Shown piece after piece: positions 35,650 through 45,650 of a DNA stretch of 64,000 bases. Position 1 is the stretch's first letter; each line of letters begins with the position of its first letter. The translations under genes and the position numbers were made by a program. Under the pieces are notes generated by a model. It was not told the origin of the DNA, did no database searches, and saw nothing but the letters and a program-made list of their open reading frames with translations. The stretch is from Icerya purchasi (lineage: Eukaryota > Arthropoda > Insecta > Hemiptera > Monophlebidae): positions 448,807,292 through 448,871,291 of the forward strand of contig CM077115.1 in NCBI GenBank assembly GCA_039619475.1, in the 5' to 3' direction.

Positions 35650-36260
35650 TTTATAAAAGTTTTTCTCCAATCTCTTCAATAACCTACATCTAGCTTAATT
35701 TTCGATATTAATAGAAGAAATTAACGCTATACCGAAAAAAAAAGTAATTAAAGAGCAACACTCATTAAACGTCACTCTATTGCAATTCGTTTACGAATAA
35801 AATATTAAATATCATTTCCCGAAGACCATTCATTATCACGTTACCTTAAAAATTCCGATTAATTCAAAATATTTTAAGCGATAAAAATAATAACTTTTTT
35901 TATTATCGTATTTGTGAATGGGCGTGTCGCGGTGGCCACAGTCAAATATAATTTTTAAATTCCCGATTTCCTGATTGCCTTTTCGGTAATTATCCAAAAA
36001 GTTTCAACGATTTCAAAAATTTATAGAAATATTCGGTTAGTAGGTAGAGCGAAATACAACGCGCTGCTCTATGTGCGGTAGAAGACGTCAACAATTTTAT
36101 TCCTAGTATGCGTAAGTGACCGTGTCACATTAAGTAGCAACGGGTGAATCGGGATGATAGGTGTGCAACAGAAACTTCGAAAACATTCTAATACCAAATC
36201 GTAGCAGAATCTTAAATTGAATTAAAGGTTCCATCAGGTGGTGGCGGTGGTGGTGGTGGT
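35650..36260. other. Segment without recognised gene
   Basis: Nothing recognised. A short GGT repeat lies at its right edge (36238-36264). Confidence 0.4.
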
Positions 36261-36279
36261 GGTGTTAATTCGCACATTA

Positions 36280-36846
36280 TTCATGAAAAACCAATGAGCG
36301 ATCCGTGTGTGACAGTGTGGGGGATAGTAGTCAGACCATTCTTCTTCAACGGTAACATCAACACGGGGAGCAGTATGTGAGCATGACTGAAACCTTCTTA
36401 GTGCCCTCTCTACGCACCAAACGTAAACTACGCTCAACGTGGTTCCAGCAGGATGGCGCTACTTGTCTCACACAGCAACCACGCATCATCTCTAAAGGAT
36501 CCCCTGACCTATCGGTACCTGACTTCTTTCTATGAGAGGATATTTAAAGGCTCTAGACTAGCAAACCGCGCAATTTGGGGACGAATTAAAGAACCGAATT
36601 CGAACCGAAGTGTCACAAATTAGAAAAACCAAGTTAGAGTATGTGTATAATAATTGTGTGTTTAGATTAAAAGATCGTGGTTTAGCCGCAAACCGAAAGC
36701 ATTTGACCGATGTAAGTTTTTTATAAAAAATTGAAGAATTAAACTTTCATTTTCATGTGCAGTTTTTTTGTTGTTTTTTTTTTCGATTTTTTAAACCAGA
36801 TTTATTGAGGTTTGAAGTGATCGAAGCTTTTTGGGGGACCCTGTAT
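36280..36846 (+). mobile_element. Tc1/mariner-superfamily transposase remnant with 3' terminus
   Basis: Frame-hopping translation gives the C-terminal half of a transposase common in insects: HIIHEKPMSDPCVTVWGI and VRPFFFNGNINTGSSM (36280-36370), WFQQDGATC (second catalytic aspartate; 36438-36470), a lost PPRSPDLS-type block of which LSVPDFF remains (36510), then GDELKNRIRTEVSQIRKT and NRKHLTDV (36575-36715). The block ends near 36846 with GGGGGACCCTGTAT, the usual terminal sequence of this transposon type. The 5' end and matching terminus were not found. Confidence 0.75.
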
Positions 36847-36969
36847 TTCACCGGCGCAGCATATATTTGATACGAATAAAAAACACAGAACTTTTTGTAA
36901 TTTATTCTCGAGTGCGAAGTACATTCAAAAATCCATTCACTTTTTAACGTTTCAAATGATTTCTTTTCT

Positions 36970-37545
36970 TTTTTGAGGGCGAAGCTAAACAACTAAATAA
37001 CTAGGAGGTCCGAAATGGACGCAAGAAAGGACAGCAATGCGGACACCACAGAAGATGAAGGAAAGGAGAGGATGAAGGAAGAGTTATAGGGAATAGGGAG
37101 ACTTAATGACAAGAGCTGACTGTATAAAAGGGAGCGTTCGTTATGATCATATATACGAGGAGGATCACAATAAGGAGAAGCCGACAGAGCAAATCGAAAG
37201 CGAGAGGAGGGGAGGAGAGAATAATTGATCCGGAGACGAATTAGGGAGACAATAGAAGAGCGATAGAATGGAACCAAGACAGGGAACGAGGAATCGGCCG
37301 AATAAAACGGTAAAATGCGAATGACGATTAGAAAATAGGGAGGGATAAAGTCTGGTGTGATTGGAGGTAGATAAGGAAAGGATGTCTGAAGAAGGGAAAT
37401 GGTTGAGGAATGAATCAAGGCGACCAGCAGAACGAGCCAAAGAATCGGCTGCGTCATTGCCATCAATTCCGGAATGACTGGGGACCCATAAAAAATCAAT
37501 AAGAATTTCTTTATTAAAGATGTCGTTTTTGGCCAATAATTTTAC
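36970..37545 (-). mobile_element. LINE fragment, RNase H end and tail
   Basis: On the minus strand, 37536-37400 reads IDFLWVPSHSGIDGNDAADS and LARSAGRLDSFLNHFPSSDI, the end of a RNase H domain nearly identical in pattern to 47.3-48.3 kb (SSDILSPTRSNH). A frame change then gives SSIVSLIRLRINYSLLPSSR and SPYCDPP (37300-37140), the arginine-rich linker and zinc-knuckle start. It ends at an A-rich tail read on the minus strand at 36985-36968. It abuts the mariner-like remnant. Confidence 0.8.
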
Positions 37546-39120
37546 TCCCGATTTATTTCCGGTTTTCCACTCCCTGCGTATTTATGTTTATTAGAGTTAC
37601 GTGGAATTTTTCCTCTTTTTAACCAAAAAAGTTAATTTTAGTTGATTATTATTGAGAATCCCTTTTTTTGTTAATTTTTATCCACGTTAGGACTATTACG
37701 AAAAATCAGCGGTCGATTTTAATAATATAGCACAAGAGCTATTCGGAAATTTAAAATATTAAATCAAGTGCAAAACTCGAAATATTTCAGTATTTTAGCC
37801 GATGAAAGGCAACAGACATTGTCCCAGCGGCAAGCACCGAATAGTTCTCCCCTCATGCGTAACAGACTGCTGCATAAACCGGTGAAGAAAGTTCAAGGAA
37901 ACTTACTTTATTGAGTGTTTTATTTTTGGTAATTATTAAAAAAAAAGGTAAATACAGTATTATAAGAAGTATACAGAATAAATGATATTGACGCACGTTC
38001 ATAATTATACCATATAAACTACCCCAAAATAATATTGCAAATTAATTCTTTTTAGGAATTGCATGAGGACGCTTCCTAATCCTTAAGACCCCTCGCTAAA
38101 TACGCCACGGTTACCAACTTGATATCATTACAATTCCATTTTACGATTTAACGTGACGTTCTAGAAATTCCACACATTTATAGAAAACAATTGATGACGA
38201 TCTGAAACTTTTTTCTTCTTGGAACACCGAAACGATGAAATAAAATTTCTTTGCCCGCTGATACTACATTTTATTTTAAACATCAGTCACGTGAATAGAG
38301 AGTCATTGTTTACTTCGTGAATAATTTATATCAATTCCCTTATTAACTACCTTGAAATATTAACAACTGATTATGGCTATAAAATAACGCATTATTTGGC
38401 AGGCTCGATCCAAATAAGGAATATAATAATACTTATATTACTTCTCGCATTATTTAAATGCGGGCCTTAGCGAATACAAAAAAAGTAATAGGAACAACAA
38501 TACTTATGGAAATGTGGAACAATATTTTCGTACACCAACGTTTAACACAGAGTTCCAACAATAAATAAAGAGAGAGAGAGAGAGAAAAAAAAAAAAAAAA
38601 AAAAAAGCATCCGCCTCTATCGAAATGTTACACAAATAGGACGGATTGAAAAAAAAACAAAAAATTGATTTCCAACTGAACTTATCTCGATTAAAGCGTA
38701 AAATTTTAATTAGTTGTTTTTGTCATTAATTTATTATAGAATTGAATTAACCACTTAGAACCCCCGGTGTGCGTATGTAAAGCTTTAAAATTGACTATTA
38801 AAGCAGCCTTGATGAAATCGTAATATAAACAAAATATAACATATACATTATTATCTGTTTTTATTGTAAACAAAATTTATTCAACATTCGGAGAGTATGA
38901 AATTACATAGAGCCTGAATATTTGCGAGGAAAACGAAAAAGGAATTCCCCGATACGATTTTTATGTGGACATTAGTAGAATATATTTTTCATCCTGGACG
39001 AAAAAGAAAAAAAAAAATAAATTCATCAACGCTATTGTCTCCTCCTCTCTAGATATGGCTTGTTATTAAAATTACACGCACTTTTAACGTGTTATTCCTA
39101 AAAACATATTCTGGTTAATT
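37546..39120. other. Segment without recognised gene
   Basis: Contains (GA)n followed by an A-run at 38570-38607. No recognised motif. Confidence 0.4.
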
Positions 39121-39125
39121 CTATT

Positions 39126-39361
39126 AAATATTCATAAATTATATACGTAAACACGAAAGTTATTCTACTATATTAAATTCGCAATAATTTTAAACGAAAT
39201 TTCTCGACATGTTAATATTTATAATACCGTACTACCCCCCCCCCATGATAGCACATTGTTCCCCGAAACATGTCGGGAAAATTCGATTAAAATCGTTGCG
39301 AATTTAATTATATATGTAGTAAAATAACTTTCGTGTTTATGAATATAATTTGTGAATATTT
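39126..39361. repeat. Inverted repeat element, possibly Penelope-derived
   Basis: Left arm 39126-39213 (AAATATTCATAAATTATATA ... CGACATGTT) and right arm 39267-39361 are inverted copies with scattered changes. The ~50-bp centre holds a C-run and the string CCCCGAAACATGTCGGG at 39261-39277. The CGAAACATGTC core resembles the GAAA/stem III part of hammerhead-like motifs in Penelope terminal repeats, but a good CTGATGA partner is missing. No coding sequence. Confidence 0.6.
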
Positions 39362-39630
39362 GCACACATTTTTGTTTAATCTATATACTAATGCACAAAA
39401 CAGCGGTGCCTGTAATTTACGAGTATTTTTACAGTGTAATGTAGAATATTATTCACCATACGTTTCGCTAATTATAAATATATTAATTAGAACATGAAAA
39501 AATACGTCACCGAAGGAAACACAAAAGCAAACAGAACCGCATTTATACCTTTCTCGGTTCATGTTGCAATTTCTATTTTTCCAGCTCTGAAGCTTTGCCT
39601 GAAAACATTTCTGAGCAATAGTAGTAGTAG

Positions 39631-39721
39631 TATGCACAGATTATGCACTTTTTTAAATTTTTTCTTTTGTTATGTTTGTGCTTTTGCTAATTACTACATT
39701 TATAATTAGCAAATCGTAGTA
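39631..39721 (+). repeat. Direct repeat flanking mariner, left copy
   Basis: TATGCACAGATTATGCAC followed by TTTTTTAAATT and TACTACATTTATAATTAGC, ending CGTAGTA. Matches 42476-42561 in the same orientation with scattered changes. The mariner terminal repeat begins at the next base. Confidence 0.75.
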
Positions 39722-39781
39722 ACAGGTGCGGGGCTATTAAATAACAAGACTGATTTTCCAAAAACGGCCTTCTTCTTATTG

Positions 39782-40209
39782 TCACAAAATTATTTGTCGA
39801 CAACCGACCTTCTCCTTCAATATACTCCCCTCCCCTCTGTACACACAGTTCCATTCGCTTTTTTTTTCTCCATTGTTGGAAGCAGCGCTGCTGTTGGAAG
39901 TTTTTTTTTTTCTTCTGTAAGGCCGTTCGAGAGTTGCGTCGTTGTTCATTGTTTCACACCTCTTCCATTGATTCAAAATGAGTTCTCCTTTCGGGGTAGA
40001 CTTCACCATCGGAAACCTAAAAGAAGTGTCGCACGGAACCCAGTCTGGTGAATAGGGCGCGTGTTCGAGCACTGGTTTTATCAGCTAAAAACTGCTTCGC
40101 AGACAGCGTGTTGTCTTGATGCAGGATCCACGACACTTGTTTTGCCGCAACTCCGGTCTGTCTTCTTCTACGAACTCGCTCTCGCAGGCTGGCCAACACA
40201 CTTGCAAAT
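39782..40209 (-). pseudogene. mariner transposase, C-terminal half
   Basis: Resumes immediately left of the LINE with DYYLQV, then (frame change) LASLRERVRRR, SWILHQDNTLSAKQFLADK with the second catalytic aspartate in HQDN (near 40125), and after another shift LEHAPYSPDWVPCD, holding the third aspartate in YSPD (near 40055). The DDD triad is thus present across frames, with the mariner-type YSPD. C-terminal sequence GEGRLSTNN-like continues to 39782. The block PYSPDLAPCDFF is altered here to PDWVPCDTS. Confidence 0.88.
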
Positions 40210-40221
40210 AATAATCTTGGT
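40210..40221 (+). repeat. Target-site duplication, left copy
   Basis: AATAATCTTGGT, identical to 41575-41586. It marks the left boundary of the LINE inserted in the mariner. Confidence 0.9.
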
Positions 40222-41574
40222 CTCGGAGCTCTTTATCTCTTATCACAGCCATTCTATCTGAATCCAATATCTGTCCTCTGTTCATCTGAAGATCTTATTT
40301 GGGTTATCGCTTTCTCATCAAACGTTTTTCCACTTCCTCGTCAAATATATCAGTGTACCTCTAATTCTTTTATCCTTCGTCACTGGCGTTTTTCCTCCAA
40401 TAAAATTCCTATACTATCACATATATCGTTTCGCCTTTCTACATTTTCCCCTTTTGTCATTCCTCATCACAAGCTTCCATTCTTTTTTCTTACGTCTATT
40501 CCAAATTGTTAAAGCTACCAAATATCATTTTCATGTCATGCTTCCTTAAATCCTCTCCCTCTCATATCGTCAGTATGGAATTTAATAATACAATAAATTC
40601 TCTATTCCGTGATCACTCTTTAATTTTTACTGACGCATCGAAGAGCCCGAGCGGAGTTGGGGCGGCATTCTTGTGCCCTCAGTTCAGTCATTTTTAATGC
40701 TTTAGACTTCCTTCTATCTTTACTGCAGAATCTGTTGCCATTCTACAAGCCATTATTTATATATTTCCTCTTCTGCAAGTCCTTCCAAATTCCCCTTATT
40801 GTTTCTGACTCTTTAAGTGTTCTTCTAGCGTTATCTCCACTTTCCCGTTCTCCTTCCACTGATGCTATTATCCTTTCTATTCGTTCTCTTCACTACGATC
40901 TATCCTCATCGACGTCTACCCAGATTGACTTTCTTTGGATTCCGGGACATTCAGGCATTGATGGAAATGTAGCCGTCGACCTCCCTGCTAATAAAGCTGC
41001 CGCTTCCGATGGAAATTTTATTAGTAGGTTTCCAACACACAATATTCTTCTTCTAACTAAATCCTGCCATCTTAGGCACTCTGTTTATGTTTCTCTTTTC
41101 GCTAATCCTAATTCCTTTTATCTCTTGATTACCCCCCCCCCCTGTTCCTCTCACTCATTCTTTTGGTTCTACGATTAACCAAGTTTGCGTCGGTCCATAA
41201 TTACTAAACTATCTCGCATAGCTTCCTTCTTCTCTGAAACGTTTTTCTTTGGCTGCATCTCCTAATTATCCATTGGATCCTGAAGTTTCATGTTTGTGAT
41301 GCGAATCACTCTTCGAGTGTTCTGGTATATCTCGCGTGCGTGACTTACTTCATTGTCATCTTTTAAAGCTTGGTCTTCCTGCTCCTTTCAACGCCTCTTA
41401 TGTTCTTTCACTACCTATTCTCTCTGTTGTTCCTGTCCTAGGGGTGTGTTCCTTGATTCCATTGCCGACAAAATAAAAATATAATTTCTATTCTATTCCA
41501 TGCATCTATTCCTTTTTGCTGGGCTAAATGCTCATGGGTAGCATACCCAAGGGGGCAAAAAAAATAAAATAATA
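40222..41574 (+). mobile_element. 5'-truncated LINE (A-tailed family) inserted in mariner
   Basis: Begins in the RT-to-RNase H linker (LSESNICPLFI, YLGYRFLIKRFSTSSSN; 40250-40350). RNase H follows: LIFTDASKSPSGVGAAF at 40619-40670 (first catalytic aspartate), TAESVAILQAII-like near 40725-40755, then the frame 40657-41178 with IVSDSLSVLLALSPLSRS and IDFLWIPGHSGIDGNVAVDL. The C-terminal tail continues in other frames to about 41430. A GCTAAATGCTCATGGG-type 3' UTR and an A/TAA-rich tail end it at 41574. A perfect 12-bp target duplication brackets it. Frameshifts and one C-run (41132-41141) break the frame. Confidence 0.9.
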
Positions 41575-41586
41575 AATAATCTTGGT
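41575..41586 (+). repeat. Target-site duplication, right copy
   Basis: AATAATCTTGGT directly after the LINE tail. The mariner reading resumes here on the minus strand. Confidence 0.9.
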
Positions 41587-42274
41587 TTACAACAGTTTGA
41601 CCCTCTGGAACCCATTCGATCATCACAATACACACCATTGATTCCGAAAAAAAACAAAAAACGATTAATATTGTTTCGAATTTTGACTTTGATATTTCGC
41701 CTTTTTTCATACTGGGAGAAGAGGGTGTTTTCTTCCAGCGCATCGATTGCCTCCTCTTAATTTCAACGTCGCACTGAAAAATCCGTGTTTCGTCGCATGT
41801 AATGATCCTATTCATCAAATCCGGCTTTTCAAGAACGTCCGAACAAACCTGTTGACGGCGTATAGCTTTTGATCAGCACTCAAGTGTTTTTCGGTACCAG
41901 CTTCGCACAGACTTTAGACATGTTCAATTCTTCATGTAAAATTCTTCTGACGGTTTCTTTATCGGCCTTTACCATAATCATCCGAATAATGCTCAAACGA
42001 CGATCTGCGCGCACGATTTCATTGATGATGGCAACGGTTGCAGAAGTTGAAATCGAGACAGATCGCGGCGACCCGGACACCTTGGTGGTCATTTTCAACA
42101 CTCTCTCGATCCTCAGAAAATCGTTGGCACCAAAAAAAAGAAAAAAAAAACAAAACACACGTGACAGAGAATTTTCACCGTATTCTTTCGGTAATGCATA
42201 TAACACTCGGTTGGAGTTTTCTTCAATTTCATGAGAAATTTCAGGTTGTTACGTGCTTTTTCATCATCACACAT
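41587..42274 (-). pseudogene. mariner transposase, N-terminal half
   Basis: Starts at MCDDEKARNNLKFLMKLKKT (ATG at 42274), the usual mariner N-terminus with its first helix-turn-helix. After frame changes and an internal loss it continues VSGSPRSVSISTSATVAIIN and VRADRRLSI...ADKETVRRILHEELNMSK (42090-41930), the second helix-turn-helix. Then VCAKLVPKN and NRIITCDETRIFQCDVE (first catalytic aspartate in TCDET, near 41790), and KSKFETILIVFC followed by EWVPEGQTVVNQDY, where the LINE interrupts at 41587. At least three frameshifts. Confidence 0.88.
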
Positions 42275-42475
42275 TGTAATACCTGGTGACGCGCAGAAAA
42301 ATCGCGTACACTTCAACACTCGAAAGAAAAAATACTGCTAAAAGCTACGGAAAAACGTGATTTGGAACTGCGTTAGTAGACACTTCAAGGTCTCTCCTGT
42401 CGTACTTGTTCCTCTTCTTACTCCTCTAAGGCAGCCGTAGCGCGCGCAGTCTCGTTATTTAATAGCCACACCTCG

Positions 42476-42561
42476 TATACACATATTATACACTTTTTTA
42501 AATTTGTTTTTGTTATATTTGCGTTTTCTAGTTACTACACTTACAATGTAACATCGTCGTA
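42476..42561 (+). repeat. Direct repeat flanking mariner, right copy
   Basis: TATACACATATTATACAC followed by TTTTTTAAATTTG and TTACTACACTTACAATG, ending CGTCGTA. Begins at the base after the right mariner end. Confidence 0.75.
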
Positions 42562-43614
42562 TATATTAGGTTGTTTTCATCGTGCTTAAACAGAAAATCT
42601 CTATCCTTTAAAAATTTTTGTCCGCTATCTGATCCGATTTAGTTTGAAAAAAAACTATTAAAGCGATAATGATGAAATTCACACAGCGTAAACTCCCCCT
42701 CCCCCGAGTTGTTTTAAACTCCGTTTCACACTGATATCACAAATACACATATATATATATTGTAGGAGAATTGCAACACAGATTGAAGTTTAAATAGGAA
42801 TTTATTCGAGAAAAGAAGAGACAAAACCGTCTGTCTATATCGCATGTTGAACAAGTATGTGCCTTTGTAAAAATTTTAACTTCTGTATTAAAATTTAAGT
42901 TATTTAAAAAAAAAAAAAATATACATATATATAGATCTGGGTCAATGCTCTTGGTTAGCCGAGCCCCCCCCCACCCCAAAAAAAGAAAAACAAACACTTC
43001 GTTAAATACCAGAATAGAACTGTCTCTTTTTTCCCTTTATTGTCGTTGCTTCAGCGACCTGTTCAGTTTTCTCGAATTGGTTTCTAATTTTTTTTATCGG
43101 CGCTCCCCAAATAATAATAATAATAAAGTATTTTTTATTTTGTAATTTTTTTTAGAACAGCGACAAAATATGTTTTGCTGTTAGCGATTTGAAAATTAAT
43201 TTTGCTAATTATAAACTAACATTGCAGAAAAAAAATATCAACGGACGATGCTATCGATTATTTTAGAAAACAAACGGGAACGGAATTTAGAAAGGGAGAT
43301 ACACATAATGTGTCAATCAGCAAACTAACATGCCATTTAATAGGCGATTTTTCGTTTTTCCAATTAAGGCCACCTTTCAAAAATCTCACCTTCGTCCTTT
43401 TTCAGTATCTGCCGCTTTTGTATTCAAAGAAAATCAGTAATCACACTGCAAATAAAATTAAATCCAATTTATTACCTCGTGACCGTTTTCTTTTTTTTTT
43501 TTTAGACGGTTCAACGAGCACATCCGATAAAATTACGTTTTATAAACTCTAAATCGTTTATATTAGAAGAATTTTAGAACTCGTCGTTCTTTGAATAAAA
43601 CTTTTATCACTAAG
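42562..43614. other. Segment without recognised gene
   Basis: Nothing recognised. C-rich blocks near 42695-42715 and 42964-42976 and a short AATAAT run at 43110. Confidence 0.4.
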
Positions 43615-44197
43615 GCCGCGGTTATTACATTGGATCAGAATTTGTACGAAAAATTGGTCGTACCAAATATCATTCTTACGTTTGAAAGCATCAAGCGTGT
43701 ACAGAGGTACGCGCGTGGTTACATTGCTTGCACATTTTTTCCCCACGAATTCCTTGCGAAATCGTACGAGCTCGTGCGACCAGTTTCACGGGGGATCAAT
43801 CAATATATTTTGTTTTTTTATCAGAATTTGTACGAAGTATCACAGTGTCCAGTTTCAGCGCTTGTTTATTTTTGTTTATCGTGAAATATGAATTCTGAAA
43901 AAATAATCAGTCTAGCTGGAGAAAGAATATAAGATTTCACACACTTATTAATTGATTTCATTTTACTAAATTGTCGAACAAATTATAAATAAACAGAACG
44001 CGCAATGTAACTACAGCAATTTTGGACTGACGATCCCAAGAAAAAAAAAAACAACAAAAAAAAACATTTTCTGTAAATTCACTGTTCGTACAACAAACAA
44101 CACCGTAAGTAATGTAATCACCTTATTCGTACGACCAATTTTCATACGAATTCGCATGCAATTTTTCGTACGAATTTTGATGCAATGTAACCGCGGA
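43615..44197. mobile_element. MITE-like element with CCGCGG-type inverted ends
   Basis: The left end GCCGCGGTTATTACATTG, then AATTTGTACGAAAAATTGG, is mirrored at the right end, which on the minus strand reads GTCCGCGGTTACATTGCATC and AATTCGTACGAAAAATTG. Interior sequence is rich in short CGTACGA palindromes (43640, 43824, 44129, 44168). No target duplication seen. The 97-codon frame at 43591-43884 crosses the element end and has no motif, so I treat it as non-coding. Confidence 0.7.
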
Positions 44198-44745
44198 CAA
44201 CTCTTCTTTATTTTCCGTTTTCATCAAGCGAATCAAAGTGTAGAGCCTACCCAAGACCGTGACCACGGGGGGGGAAGGAGGTTAAACCGCCCATGAGAAC
44301 TGAAATAGTTATTATAAATACAAAAAAATCTGAAAAAAATCACAAATTTAAAATAGATATTGATGATTTTTTAGGGTGTTCTTACCTACTTTTAAAAGAA
44401 AAAAGAAAAAATATGCTCCATATTTTTAGGTACTTCATTAATATTTTATGCAAAAATTTTTCTATTACGAGCATAATTAATAACATATATGTAATTTTTA
44501 TTAATGTTCATATACGGGGTAATTCATTTATGTAAATTATTAATATGTATAAATCAAAATGATGGAAATTATTAATAGTACGAATATTAGTGAAAAATGT
44601 ATTATAAAATAAATATGCAAAGAAAATTTTCAAAACTCCCCCTTTCCAAAATTCTGGGCACGGGCCTGATGAGCCGACCTTAAAATTGTTAACCTACAAA
44701 AATGGCGAAAACAAATAAAGAAAAAATTAACTTTCAGAAAATCTT
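44198..44745. other. AT-rich segment without recognised gene
   Basis: Nothing recognised. One G-run at 44268-44275. Confidence 0.4.
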
Positions 44746-45185
44746 ATAAAATGCTTTTTTACAAAAAATAAATACCGATACTTGAAGGTTTATTATAAAA
44801 ATTTAATAAAAATGCACTAAAAAGTAAAAAATAATTACTCCCGATAAAAAATATATATCATAGTATGATATACCCTTAAACGTGATATTATCGTAATTTT
44901 TATACAACATTAATATACCTTAATTAGAGTTGGCATCAAATTCAAGTTACAATATCTAAGAAAAATTTAAATTATTACTATAATATGAATTTGATGCCGA
45001 CTCTAATTAAGGTATCAGTGTTGTATAAAAATTACGATAATATCACCTTTAAGGGTATATCACACTCTGATATATATTTTCTTATCGGGAGTAATTATTT
45101 TTTACTTTTTAGTGTATTTTTAAATTTTTATAATAAACCTTTAAGTATCGGTATCTAGTTTTTGTAAAAAAAAAAGTATTTTATT
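44746..45185. mobile_element. 440-bp foldback (palindromic) element
   Basis: Left arm 44746-44944 and right arm 44986-45185 are inverted copies of each other over about 200 bp. Matched pairs include CCGATACTTGAAGGTTTATT with AATAAACCTTTAAGTATCGG, TAATTACTCCCGATAA with TTATCGGGAGTAATTA, and TTAGAGTTGGCATCAAATTC with GAATTTGATGCCGACTCTAA. The loop is about 41 bp. Non-coding. A transcript would form a very long hairpin. Confidence 0.92.
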
Positions 45186-45384
45186 TTACAATTTTTAACG
45201 TTATACTTGAATTTTTTTCTTGTTAAAAATCAACTTTTTTATCACATTGTTCTCCATACTTAATACTTACAAAAAAATCGATTTCTTTATTTTGAACTGC
45301 ATTTCCACGGTGTGAAAACATCAAAAGCTATATTTCCGTGGTAATTTGGTAAATTTATAACATTTTAAGTCAATAAATCTATAA

Positions 45385-45650
45385 CTTGGTGTTGAAACTC
45401 TAATTATGAATGAAAAGCATCCAAAAAGCTTCAACTCCCGCATTATTAAGCATAACTCAAAAACTGCCGATCAGATCTTGATCAAATTTAAATGGGACCA
45501 CATGCGAAGCACCACCATTTGAATAAAAGAAGAATCGTCAAATTCGGTTCACCTAGAAGAAAGTTCTGTGGTAACACGCATAAAAAAAAAAAAAAAAAAA
45601 AAAAAACAGTCGAATTGAATACCCCTCCTTTTTTGAAGCTGGTTAAAAAT
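45385..45650 (+). repeat. Insect-wide interspersed repeat (AACCGACTTC-type)
   Basis: The phrases TGGGACCACATGCGAAGCAC, GTCAAATTCGGTTCACCTAG, AGAAAGTTCTG-GGTAAC, an A-run, then TCGAATTGAATACCCCTCC and TTTTTTGAAGCTGGTTAAA form a pattern I recall from many insect genomes (usually read on the other strand as AACCGACTTC..AAAGGAGGAGGTT). The class of the parent element is uncertain to me. Non-coding; the frame at 45492-45725 runs through the A-tract. Confidence 0.6.

Larger units (their letters stand above)
39722..42475 (-). mobile_element. mariner element with both ends, split by a LINE
   Basis: Terminal inverted repeats: left ACAGGTGCGGGGCTATTAAA with TAACAAGACTG (39722-39752), right on the minus strand CGAGGTGTGGCTATTAAATA with ACGAGACTG (42475-42447). 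TA dinucleotides stand immediately outside both ends (39720-39721 and 42476-42477), the mariner target duplication. Removing the 1353-bp LINE and one target copy leaves about 1.39 kb, close to the usual 1.3 kb mariner. The transposase lies on the minus strand in two halves. Confidence 0.9.
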
